From positions 1 to 64,000 of the forward strand of contig CADCCF010000005.1 of NCBI GenBank assembly GCA_902799835.1: 64,000 nt of DNA, given 5' to 3'. Origin of the DNA: an uncultured Pseudomonadota bacterium. Lineage in GTDB: Bacteria; Pseudomonadota; Alphaproteobacteria; RF32; CAG-239. Each line of letters opens with the position of its first letter. Position 1 is the first letter of the stretch. A program made the position numbers and the translations under genes. Below the pieces are notes generated by a model. It was not told where the DNA came from. It saw nothing but the letters and a program-made list of their open reading frames with translations, and did no database searches. Shown here piece by piece: positions 47,182 through 54,986 of this stretch.

Positions 47182-47213
47182 TAAAAAAGACCTCCGTTTT
47201 GGGCGGAGGTCTT
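47182..47213 (-). terminator. carD terminator
   Basis: A perfect 10-bp stem (47187-47196 with 47204-47213) with a T run on the minus strand, 19 bases past the carD stop. Confidence 0.85.
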
Positions 47214-47231
47214 AAAGAATGATACTTCTTT

Positions 47232-47741
47232 CTATTGTTTTGATAAAATATCAACAATCTTTTGTGAAGCATCAGCTGCAGAAATATTTTCCGTAATCGC
47301 ATATTCATTTGACAGTCTGTCGAGTGCCTGCTCATAAATTTGGCGCTCGGAATAAGATTGATCAGCCAGATTCTCATTACGGTGCAAATCACGAATAACT
47401 TCAGCGATTGCAACCGGATTACCGGAATTAATTTTATTTTCATATTCTTGAGCGCGACGCGACCACATAACTTTTTTAATTTTAGCTTTGCCTTTCAAGG
47501 TATTCAAAGCGTCATTCATGGTCTCTACACTCGAAATCTTGCGTAAACCTGAGCCGGCAGCTTTGGCCATCGGAATGCGCAAAGTCATTTTATCTTTATC
47601 AAAATTAACAACTAACAACTCGAGTTCGCTTCCGGCAATGGTTTGCTTGGCAACATCTGCGACCTTGCCAACACCATGGGCCGGATAAACGACATATTCA
47701 CCGGTTGCATAAGGATTATGTACTGTTACTTTTTTGTTCAT
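47232..47741 (-). CDS. CarD-family transcriptional regulator
   Basis: A 169-aa CarD/CdnL-like protein. The N-terminal Tudor-like RNA-polymerase-interaction domain is visible as G-E-Y-V-V-Y-P-A-H-G-V-G-K-V, followed by L-R-I-P-M-A-K-A-A-G-S-G-L-R. The helical C-terminal half contains K-V-M-W-S-R-R-A-Q-E-Y and L-H-R-N-E-N-L-A-D-Q-S-Y-S-E-R-Q-I-Y, conserved in the family. CarD proteins bind the RNA polymerase beta subunit and stabilise promoter open complexes, often at rRNA promoters. The start is ATG 47741 after AAGG; a GTG at 47750 is in the ribosome site. Confidence 0.93.
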   Translation of the reverse strand: MNKKVTVHNPYATGEYVVYPAHGVGKVADVAKQTIAGSELELLVVNFDKDKMTLRIPMAKAAGSGLRKISSVETMNDALNTLKGKAKIKKVMWSRRAQEYENKINSGNPVAIAEVIRDLHRNENLADQSYSERQIYEQALDRLSNEYAITENISAADASQKIVDILSKQ

Positions 47742-47906
47742 GTTATCCACCTTATCTTGGTTATTTTTGCAAATGCAGAAGCTAACATATCACATTTTTG
47801 GGTTTAAATCTAGTCAAAAAAACACATTTTGTCGATTTTTTTTAATTTTATTTTAAATATAGTGATGTATTATACTGACAAAAGAATTAATTGGGCAGAG
47901 TTTGTT

Positions 47907-49634
47907 ATGAGTAAATTATCGCATATAACGGCGTTCGCAATTATATTATCTTGGGCATTCGGTGCAAATGCGTCGGTGATTCCCGAATATGCTACCAATA
48001 GCTACAATGAGCACACTTTAAGTCGTGCCGAAAAAAAATGTATAGATGAAGGCTATTCGGTAACTTATGCCTCTTGCAATGAGCAAACTGCCCCTGCTGA
48101 TCGCTGTCCTCATCATGATGATTATTACCGTAGTTGTTCACAGGAACAGTGGTGTCGCAACAATAACTACACATTTTTGCCCGAAGACTGCAAATTACCG
48201 ACATATCCGGTAAAAAAATGCAGTAATGATTTTGAAATCTATCGCACCTGTCAAAAGGATGAACAGAAAGCCTGCAAAGATAAAGGATATACTTCTGCAT
48301 CCGAATGCACTCTGTCAGATGAGCATTGTGAATTTGATGATAGTTATGGCAAATGTTGTGACAGTTGCCCTGATTTTCCGTATACCTTGAAAGATGTTCC
48401 GGAAGGGTATGTTTCTACCGGAGAGACTTGTAAGACTTGCGAAGGAGTGGTTAAGACTAAAGTTAAAGAAGCCGCTTGTGAAGATTTTGTGGATTGTCCC
48501 TATGGGCCGGTTTCTAAACAAACAGCCTATTGTCTGCAAGGTAGTAAGGTTTTGTATAATGATTGTAAAACAGCCGAAACTTTGTGCAAGGAAAAAGGTT
48601 ATACCCAAAATTCTTGTGATGCCAGCGAAGATGCCGATGCCTGCCCCGAATTTACAGAGCTGAATAAGTGTCATATTAATTGCTATAAGTTGGCTTTGAA
48701 AGTATTTCCTAACAGCGACATCATAGACAGTAATGTGGTTAATCCTGAATTGAATGACGAAAAGACCGAACTACGTTCCTTGTATGGTAATATTTCGCCT
48801 GAATGTGTGGGCTCCATTGTTCCTACGATAATGTTAAATCTTAATAAAGATAATATCCATGTCTATAACAAATTGTTTAATCGTGACATTAAGAATATCA
48901 ATTTCTTGCTTAATTTTGAAGAGCCCTTAACTTTGGAGGCCAATGGTAAATTGGAGAATGTTCGTATAAAAGTTGAAGGAACTCCGGACAAATGCGTTTT
49001 GCAAGGACAAAATATCAGTATCGCCGGCAAAGTTTCTTTACAAGGAGAAGGGGATGTCTGCGCTGATCTCAATATTGCTGATATGTCAAAGTTTACAACA
49101 TCTCAGAATATTGTAGGTAATGTAAAGATGGGAAGTAATGCTCAATTGGGTGTTAAAGGTGATATTAACGGGTTTGTACAAACAGCCTCATATAGCGAAG
49201 TCTTGGTTAAAGGTAGAGTCAGCTACAAGAATAAACAAAATAATTCTAATGATGCTCAAGGTATAATATTCGGTTGTAATACCCGCGCCAAAATTTCCGG
49301 TGGCATAAGGGCTGATACGGCTAATATTCTGGTGCGCCAATATGCTTTAATTGATACGCCTTCAATTGATATGATATCTACCGGTACATCCGACAGTGGA
49401 TCTGCAAGTATTCATATGTACAAATATGCCAAGATAACCAGTATCTTGGGAGATTCCGAGTATATGCTAAACGACAATATATCTGATATTGTCGGCTGCG
49501 ATGATAAATTCATCATCCACAAAGCTTCCAGCATTGATAACAACGGTAGTGTTATGAGCCTCAACACAGCCGATTCGCTTGATGGAAAATGGCAATGTCG
49601 TGCCTTAGGAAAATTGCAAATGCGTTGCAATTAA
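47907..49634 (+). CDS. Cysteine-rich secreted protein with beta-helix-like end
   Basis: A 575-aa protein not matched to a named family. It has a Sec signal peptide (about 1-22, A-N-A cleavage; start at ATG 47907 after GGGCAGAG). Residues 45-259 hold about 25 cysteines in repeats starting near C45, C83, C123 and C227, of the form C-x3-G/N-Y-x(4-8)-C-x(6-10)-C-x(8-9)-C. The remainder (about 330-530) has short regular hydrophobic/Gly strands (for example G-N-V-K-M-G-S-N-A-Q-L-G-V-K-G-D-I-N-G), like right-handed beta-helices or bactofilin-type repeats. This predicts an exported, disulfide-rich protein, on the surface or in the periplasm. It is monocistronic and divergent from carD. Confidence 0.82.
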   Translation: MSKLSHITAFAIILSWAFGANASVIPEYATNSYNEHTLSRAEKKCIDEGYSVTYASCNEQTAPADRCPHHDDYYRSCSQEQWCRNNNYTFLPEDCKLPTYPVKKCSNDFEIYRTCQKDEQKACKDKGYTSASECTLSDEHCEFDDSYGKCCDSCPDFPYTLKDVPEGYVSTGETCKTCEGVVKTKVKEAACEDFVDCPYGPVSKQTAYCLQGSKVLYNDCKTAETLCKEKGYTQNSCDASEDADACPEFTELNKCHINCYKLALKVFPNSDIIDSNVVNPELNDEKTELRSLYGNISPECVGSIVPTIMLNLNKDNIHVYNKLFNRDIKNINFLLNFEEPLTLEANGKLENVRIKVEGTPDKCVLQGQNISIAGKVSLQGEGDVCADLNIADMSKFTTSQNIVGNVKMGSNAQLGVKGDINGFVQTASYSEVLVKGRVSYKNKQNNSNDAQGIIFGCNTRAKISGGIRADTANILVRQYALIDTPSIDMISTGTSDSGSASIHMYKYAKITSILGDSEYMLNDNISDIVGCDDKFIIHKASSIDNNGSVMSLNTADSLDGKWQCRALGKLQMRCN

Positions 49635-49650
49635 CGCCTGTGTTTTTCCG

Positions 49651-50772
49651 TTACTTTGGTTCAATATTAATCATCACAAATTCTGACTTGGTTCCGGTTT
49701 TAAACTTTATGGTCCAATCCGAAATTCCTGAAGTTACGAGAAAATCTGTTTGATTGCGCTTTTCATGACCATAAATGCGGTCATTGGCACCAATCCATTT
49801 ACCAACTAGGTTAAGCGGAAAAAGTTGTCCGCCATGGGTATGTCCCGACAGCACTAAGTCAACTTTTGCTTCCACTTGACTGACATAATCATTAGGTTGG
49901 TGATCAATAACAATGAGATATTTATCTTTATTAAGTGGTCTGACTATATCAGCCATTTTCAATCTTCCGCCCCGATGTTCTTTGTCGGCAGAAGCGTCTT
50001 TGCGTCCGATCAGGTAAAAATTTTCATCAATCAATCTTGTTTCATCTTCTAACACGACTACATTATTTTTGCGTAGCTCGTTGACCAAGTCCAATCCGCT
50101 ATATCCGCGATATTCCCTTCCGTAATATCCTTCATCATGATTACCGAAAACAAAATACACTCCATATTTGGTTTTCATCTTGCCCAAACGTTTACAGGCC
50201 GCAATCATATCTTCTTTTTTGGTATCATCATCAACAAAATCACCGGCAATGATAAGAAGGTCAGGGTTCTGCTCTTGAATAGTTGTCATATGTTTAGCAA
50301 AACCATCAGCCTTAAAAGTTGTTCCGATGTGCGAATCGGCAAACATCGCAATTTTAAGCGGTTGTTTGATTTTATCGCTATAAAAGGTGTAGTTTGTTTG
50401 CCAAACATTATGATTTAAGTACCAACCGATTGATAAAGCAACAACTGTTAAAATAATAGCCGTATAACCGACACAATATCCGTTGTATTCAATTGCAAAA
50501 TATTTTTTTGCTATCGCGAAAGCCAAATCACAAATTATCCAAATAAAGGTAAGATAAAACGTACAAACAATAGCATTTACCAGATTAAGTGTTTTTGCCA
50601 ATATTACAAAAATCAATAAAACCAATAAAAATCCGCGTAATAAACGGCGCCATTTGGGTAAATCATTGGCCCTTATAAAATCAAACAAACTAACCCTACC
50701 TGATAAATATATCAATGACAAAGCAGTAATCAGCAAAGCTGACATCATGATTACTAACCACATTCTCATCAT
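49651..50772 (-). CDS. Membrane-anchored metallophosphoesterase
   Basis: A 373-aa protein with about four N-terminal transmembrane helices (residues 4-125) and a calcineurin-like phosphoesterase domain: A-D-S-H-I-G (D-x-H), A-G-D-F-V-D-D, F-G-N-H-D-E, I-D-H-Q-P and S-G-H-T-H-G-G-Q, i.e. the full set of metal ligands. The C-terminal placement behind the membrane region resembles the YkuE/YaeI group, some of which act on lipid A precursors (LpxG-type UDP-2,3-diacylglucosamine hydrolases); that is only a possibility here. The start is ATG 50772 with GAGG a few bases upstream. It converges on the cysteine-rich gene with a 16-base gap. Confidence 0.87.
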   Translation of the reverse strand: MMRMWLVIMMSALLITALSLIYLSGRVSLFDFIRANDLPKWRRLLRGFLLVLLIFVILAKTLNLVNAIVCTFYLTFIWIICDLAFAIAKKYFAIEYNGYCVGYTAIILTVVALSIGWYLNHNVWQTNYTFYSDKIKQPLKIAMFADSHIGTTFKADGFAKHMTTIQEQNPDLLIIAGDFVDDDTKKEDMIAACKRLGKMKTKYGVYFVFGNHDEGYYGREYRGYSGLDLVNELRKNNVVVLEDETRLIDENFYLIGRKDASADKEHRGGRLKMADIVRPLNKDKYLIVIDHQPNDYVSQVEAKVDLVLSGHTHGGQLFPLNLVGKWIGANDRIYGHEKRNQTDFLVTSGISDWTIKFKTGTKSEFVMINIEPK

Positions 50773-50861
50773 CCTATCCTCAATAAAATTTATAGTGTTA
50801 CTATATCCTTTAGACTACACTCTAAGTCAATACAAAAAAATAAAAGCACTAAATTACTCAA

Positions 50862-50893
50862 TAAAAAAAAGCTTCAATCAATGGACTGAAGCT
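50862..50893 (-). terminator. Terminator of tRNA-Leu
   Basis: A 9-bp stem (50870-50878 with 50885-50893, one wobble) and an A run on plus (T run on minus at 50863-50870). It starts eight bases after the tRNA 3' end. Confidence 0.75.
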
Positions 50894-50901
50894 CTCATAT
50901 C

Positions 50902-50987
50902 TGGTAGGGGTAGTCAGACTCGAACTGACACGGGCTGAGCCCACAAGATTTTGAGTCTAGCGCGTCTACCAATTCCGCCATACCCCC
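50902..50987 (-). tRNA. tRNA-Leu (anticodon CAA)
   Basis: An 86-nt class II tRNA. The acceptor stem GGGGGTA (50987-50981) pairs with TACCCCT (50912-50906) and CCA is encoded (50904-50902). The T loop TTCGAGT, the D arm with T-G-G-C-G-G-A-A-T-T-G-G-T-A-G-A-C and a long variable arm (GTGGGCTCAGCCC) are present. The anticodon loop reads CTCAAAA, giving CAA (UUG codon). One non-canonical T-T pair lies in the anticodon stem. Confidence 0.93.
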
Positions 50988-51047
50988 ATAAACTGAACAG
51001 ATGAATAACCTATTTATTTTTAATAGTCAACCATTTTTTTAATTTTT

Positions 51048-51410
51048 TTATGCTTTACCGGAAAGACCATTAGCTATTTGCATATTAATCGTTATCAATA
51101 TTTCAAGCTTTTCAGGCGCCGGATGTAACAAAACCTCATTTGTTCGCTTAAAAATATAATTGGCCAAATTCAAGACATTTTGTCTGACCTCAATTGGATG
51201 TTGACATTCCTCATCTTTCATTGCCGCAGCAATAAAAGTCCATAATCTGCGATTTTTTTCCAAAGCGACCGATAATTCTTTATGTTGTTCTTCCCAATTT
51301 TCTTTGATTTGGTTTAGAGCAGATGAAGACTTAATCAAAGCCCTTATTTCCATGGTCAATTCGTCCATGCCGACTGTTTCATTTTGTGTATAACTACCCA
51401 AATTATTCAT
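51048..51410 (-). CDS. flaF: Flagellar biosynthesis regulator FlaF
   Basis: FlaF is a small alphaproteobacterial factor needed for flagellin secretion and filament assembly, usually paired with FlbT. The 120-aa protein matches its pattern: N-x(2)-W-E-E near residue 40, L-x(4)-N-R-R-L-W-T, E-V-R-Q-N-V-L-N-L-A-N-Y-I-F, P-A-P-E-K-L-E-I-L-I-x-I-N and a final I-A-N-G-L. Length fits. There is no flagellin or flbT next to it, so the flagellar genes are scattered. AAGGAAT precedes the ATG. The call is by sequence pattern, not search. Confidence 0.85.
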   Translation of the reverse strand: MNNLGSYTQNETVGMDELTMEIRALIKSSSALNQIKENWEEQHKELSVALEKNRRLWTFIAAAMKDEECQHPIEVRQNVLNLANYIFKRTNEVLLHPAPEKLEILITINMQIANGLSGKA

Positions 51411-51510
51411 GATATAAATTATTCCTTAAAATAAAATATTTATTAACACAGTTATCATATCATAAAACAAATACCATTTCAATATACCAATTTGCAAAGG
51501 TAAGACAACC

Positions 51511-52404
51511 ATGAAAAATCTCATGCTAACAATTTTTATTCTTTTTACAGCTATAACAATCAGTTATAAAGCTGAAAGTGCATCGACATTGCGCAATTCA
51601 TTTTCTCCCATTATCATGGGGGGATATAATAATTATGCCCCATGGGGTTATTTGGATAAGAAGGGTAAATATCAGACAATTTTTCAGCCGATTTTAGATA
51701 ATATGCGGCGAGAGTTTAAGAATGTTGCCGATGATAAAACATATGACGTAAAAGATGTCGAAAATATCGTAAGGGATATTCGTACAGGTGAGATTGATCT
51801 TTTTATCGGCGGTTACAACCAAACCAAAGAATTTGAAAATTTGCATTTGCTTTTTCCGGCGGTGGTACAAAACCCCATAACCTTTTTCGTTTTACCATCT
51901 AAAGTTTCATCAATCAAAAGTTTGCAGGATATATCGCAGCTCAAGGGAGCGCGTTTTTCCAACGAAATTTTCAGTGACTTTATAGAAAACAAACTGCTAG
52001 AGTTTAATTTGGAAAAAGTTGATTCCGGATATGAAATGTTTGAAAAACTGTTTACCAAAAAAATTGATTACATAATATCTAGCTACTATTTTTGTATGAT
52101 TGAAGCCATAAAATTAGGCGTAAACCACCAGATATCAGCATCTAAACAGGCTTTGTGGAATATTCCGGTTTTTGTCGGTATAAGCCAAATTTCGCCACAT
52201 CGCGACAAATTAGCTCGTCATATTTCGCGTTTTTTCCAAGATGATAATTTTATTGCAACAATTAAAGAGAACTTGCGCAAAGCAATGGAACAATTTGAAA
52301 TCGAATACGCTGGTGTTGTTCCTCCTGCTTTTGAGCAAGCAACAGTTCCTGAGGATACGGCTGCATCAAAAGCAATTGACGTAAAAAATAATACGGCAAA
52401 TTGA
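51511..52404 (+). CDS. Periplasmic solute-binding protein (SBP family 3)
   Basis: A 297-aa precursor with a Sec signal peptide (about 1-23) and a bilobed family-3 binding fold: N-Y-A-P-W-G-Y-L-D, D-I-R-T-G-E-I-D-L-F-I-G-G, the hinge strand F-F-V-L-P and K-G-A-R-F-S-N. Such proteins usually deliver amino acids to ABC permeases or act as sensors. No permease or ATPase gene is nearby, so it may be a stand-alone sensor or paired with a distant transporter. The last 30 residues are Ala/Thr-rich. Confidence 0.8.
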   Translation: MKNLMLTIFILFTAITISYKAESASTLRNSFSPIIMGGYNNYAPWGYLDKKGKYQTIFQPILDNMRREFKNVADDKTYDVKDVENIVRDIRTGEIDLFIGGYNQTKEFENLHLLFPAVVQNPITFFVLPSKVSSIKSLQDISQLKGARFSNEIFSDFIENKLLEFNLEKVDSGYEMFEKLFTKKIDYIISSYYFCMIEAIKLGVNHQISASKQALWNIPVFVGISQISPHRDKLARHISRFFQDDNFIATIKENLRKAMEQFEIEYAGVVPPAFEQATVPEDTAASKAIDVKNNTAN

Positions 52405-52424
52405 GAACAATCGTAACAACTTGC

Positions 52425-52453
52425 TTGACGCCGGCATAAAGTGAATATATATT
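52425..52453 (+). promoter_or_regulatory. Promoter of fzlA, very short leader
   Basis: TTGACG (52425-52430) and TATATT (52448-52453) are 17 bases apart. The predicted start near 52460 is only about four bases ahead of the ATG at 52464, and no Shine-Dalgarno is visible, so the mRNA may be leaderless or nearly so. Confidence 0.6.
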
Positions 52454-52463
52454 TCTATATGCT

Positions 52464-53129
52464 ATGGTTTTATTAATTCATCACACAACATCGCCGTATG
52501 CTCGAAAAATACGTTTGCAGATGGGCGAAAAGAAAATGCTCTTCGTGTTAAAGTCTGAAGAGCCGTGGAATTTGTCGTCCGATGTCAAACGGCTCAATCC
52601 TGCCGGAGAACTCCCAATCTATCTCAATGATGGTAGCGTTATTGTTGGTCACTATGCGATTTGTGAGTATTTGGAAGAAAACTTGCGTGATGTGCCTCTA
52701 ATATTTGGGACGCCTGAACAAAAAGCAGAGATTCGCCGCATGATGGATTGGTTTGATACTAAGTTTTATCGTGAGGTTTATCGCAATATTGTTTTAGAAA
52801 AAATATATAAACGCTTTGCTTATGCTAAGGCTCCTGATTCTGTCGCACTAAAAGCCGGTATTAATAATTTGGGTTATCATTTTGAATATATCGAATGGTT
52901 GTTGGAAAAACATGCCTATCTTGCCGGTGAAGAAATAACCATGGCAGATTTGACCGCTGCTGCCCATATTTCTATCATAGATTATTTGGGTGATGTGCCA
53001 TGGAATGAGTTTCCTTTAACCAAACTATGGTACTCAAAGCTAAAGTCGCGTCCTTCATTTAAGGATTTGCTCAAAGATACGATTCCAGGTATTTTACCAT
53101 CCCGCAATTATACCAATTTGGATTTTTGA
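52464..53129 (+). CDS. fzlA: GST-fold FtsZ-binding protein FzlA
   Basis: FzlA is a glutathione-S-transferase-like protein that binds FtsZ and links it to peptidoglycan synthesis in alphaproteobacteria. The 221-aa product has the thioredoxin-like N-terminal domain (S-P-Y-A-R-K-I-R, L-N-P-A-G-E-L-P-I, Y-L-E-E) and the all-helical C-terminal domain. The C-terminal end A-H-I-S-I-I-D-Y-L-G-D-V-P-W, W-Y-x-K-L-K-S-R-P-S-F and x-Y-x-N-L-D-F matches the known FzlA tail pattern. Ordinary GSTs lack it. It is cotranscribed with the lipoprotein gene beginning two bases later. Confidence 0.85.
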   Translation: MVLLIHHTTSPYARKIRLQMGEKKMLFVLKSEEPWNLSSDVKRLNPAGELPIYLNDGSVIVGHYAICEYLEENLRDVPLIFGTPEQKAEIRRMMDWFDTKFYREVYRNIVLEKIYKRFAYAKAPDSVALKAGINNLGYHFEYIEWLLEKHAYLAGEEITMADLTAAAHISIIDYLGDVPWNEFPLTKLWYSKLKSRPSFKDLLKDTIPGILPSRNYTNLDF

Positions 53130-53130
53130 T

Positions 53131-53598
53131 ATGAAGAAAGTAAACTTTTTGGTTTTGTGTTGTTTGTTGTGTTCTTGCTCTTATTTTTCGGGCGGTGTAG
53201 GGCAGGTAGTTTATCACTGGGAACGTACCCGCACCGGAGTGCAGCGTTTTGTGCGCGATCACAATGAATGTCTCAAACATGCCAAAGCTATCAAGTGGAT
53301 TCCTGATTTTCAGTCTTGGTTTTATACTGAGGAGACTAAACTTAATACACGTGCCGATTGGAATTCTGATCGCGGTATTTGGGCGACTTATATTCCTTAT
53401 GAGGGAGCTCAACCTTTGATTGTTAACGCTCCGTTTGATGATATTGATATTGATCCGCACAAATATGTTGCTTGTATGAAGGAAAAAGGCTATTGGTTCC
53501 GCACCCATGACATTCCGGAAATAACCAATATTAATCTATATAAAGCGCGCGTACCTAACTTGTGGCATCCGTTCAGTCAACGGGATTATTACGATTAG
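53131..53598 (+). CDS. Small lipoprotein, unknown
   Basis: A 155-aa lipoprotein precursor with signal ending in L-L-C-S-C-S, followed by a mature part containing T-G-V-Q-R-F-V-R-D-H-N-E-C, two cysteines near 47 and 114 that could form a disulfide, and W-x-F-x-T motifs. No family recognised. It begins one base after the fzlA stop, so an envelope role tied to division or FzlA is possible by context only. Its last four bases overlap the convergent efflux gene. Confidence 0.78.
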   Translation: MKKVNFLVLCCLLCSCSYFSGGVGQVVYHWERTRTGVQRFVRDHNECLKHAKAIKWIPDFQSWFYTEETKLNTRADWNSDRGIWATYIPYEGAQPLIVNAPFDDIDIDPHKYVACMKEKGYWFRTHDIPEITNINLYKARVPNLWHPFSQRDYYD

Positions 53599-54986
53599 AT
53601 TGCCAATCCGCCACCCAAGGCTTTATTAAAGCTGATAATGTTTATATACCAGTTGCTTAAAGATTCTATATATTCTTGTTCAGCCTTAAGTTTGTTTTGT
53701 TCAGCGGTTAGAACATCACTGAATTCAATCAGTCCGTTTTTATACTTTACCAAACTCAGTTCTAAAATTTTGCTTTGCGCAGATTGATTCTTCTGTGCTA
53801 AAAGATTACGTTCGCATTCTTCTTCCAAATTTTTCATGGCTTGATTGATATCAGTAACTGCATTTAAAATGCTTTTTTGATAGTTTATAGTCGCTTGTTT
53901 TGTGAGTGACTTTTGCAAACGTACTTGATTTAGTTGTTTGTTCCAGTTCCACAAAGGCAAACTTAAATTAGCGGCAGAGTTATAAATTTGATAGTCTGAT
54001 GCAAATATCGGGGATAAGGTATGATTTTGCCAACCTAAAAATCCGCTTAACGATAAATTTGGTAACATCGTAGCAATTTTATTACCGATAAGCGCATTTT
54101 GCGCTATCAAATTTTGTTCGGCAGCAATAACATCAGGTCGCTTTCTGATAATTTCAATCGGAATTTGATGCAAACTATCAAGCGAAATTTGCGGTTTTTT
54201 TGCCAATATATCACTATCACTCAGTTCTATCTGACCAGGCAGCTTTCCGCTTAATGTTGCCAGCGCATTTTGGTATGAATTTATACTTGTTCTCAGCGAG
54301 GGAATTTGTGCTTTTGTCATCAAAACCGCCGATTTTGCTTGTTCCAACGCCAAATCATCAGCCAATCCGGCAGAATGTTTTTTGTTTATTATATCATAAA
54401 TATCCTGTTGCAATTTCAGGTTGTGTTCCGTAATTTGCATCAATTTTTCATATTGGCGATAATTGATATAATTGACCGCAGTTTCTGCTGTCAAAACTAT
54501 TCGAGCGTATTTTAAGTCAGCTATTGCTCCTTCCATAACAGCATATTGACTTTCATTAAGGCGACGTGTTTGCCCCCAAATATCAATTTCCCAAGAAGCA
54601 TCAAATCCGACTTGATAGAATGATTCTTTGCTTTTGTATTCCGGCGTGGCAAAAGTGTCGTTTTTATTGTAATTTCCGCTGGTTGATATCTCAGGACCGA
54701 AATCCGCTCTGGTAATGCCTAGGTTAAGACGAGCTTGTTGCAGTTTTTCTCGAGCAATTGCTAAATCAGGCGAGCTTTTAATAGTAGCGTCAATCAGATT
54801 GTCTAGTATTTCATCACCGAAAGATTTATACCATTCTTGCGTCGGAATGGCCGAATTTCCGCTTTGTAAGCTTAAACTGGAAGCTAAATTTTGGTCATCA
54901 TAAATCTGCGGTCGTTTATAATTGGGTCCGACACTGCACCCGACAATCAATCCCAACCACAGAAACAACATAATTTTTTTAATCAT
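53595..54986 (-). CDS. Outer-membrane efflux lipoprotein (TolC/OprM type)
   Basis: The outer-membrane channel of the tripartite RND pump. The 463-aa lipoprotein has a signal ending in L-I-V-G-C-S, the start V-G-P-N-Y-K-R-P, and two tandem outer-membrane efflux repeats with long coiled-coil helices ([25 protein letters not shown]). The start is ATG 54986 after AAGGAGC; the longer frame to 55046 lies in the pump gene. It overlaps the RND gene by eight bases and converges with the lipoprotein gene. Confidence 0.93.
   Translation of the reverse strand: MIKKIMLFLWLGLIVGCSVGPNYKRPQIYDDQNLASSLSLQSGNSAIPTQEWYKSFGDEILDNLIDATIKSSPDLAIAREKLQQARLNLGITRADFGPEISTSGNYNKNDTFATPEYKSKESFYQVGFDASWEIDIWGQTRRLNESQYAVMEGAIADLKYARIVLTAETAVNYINYRQYEKLMQITEHNLKLQQDIYDIINKKHSAGLADDLALEQAKSAVLMTKAQIPSLRTSINSYQNALATLSGKLPGQIELSDSDILAKKPQISLDSLHQIPIEIIRKRPDVIAAEQNLIAQNALIGNKIATMLPNLSLSGFLGWQNHTLSPIFASDYQIYNSAANLSLPLWNWNKQLNQVRLQKSLTKQATINYQKSILNAVTDINQAMKNLEEECERNLLAQKNQSAQSKILELSLVKYKNGLIEFSDVLTAEQNKLKAEQEYIESLSNWYINIISFNKALGGGLAI

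Noticed and set aside
47090..47443. Minus-strand open frame of 117 aa
   Set aside because: Runs through the carD terminator hairpin and overlaps carD in another frame.
48315..48674. Minus-strand open frame of 119 aa inside the cysteine-rich gene
   Set aside because: Reverse complement of the Cys-rich coding region; the plus frame has a signal peptide and a ribosome site.
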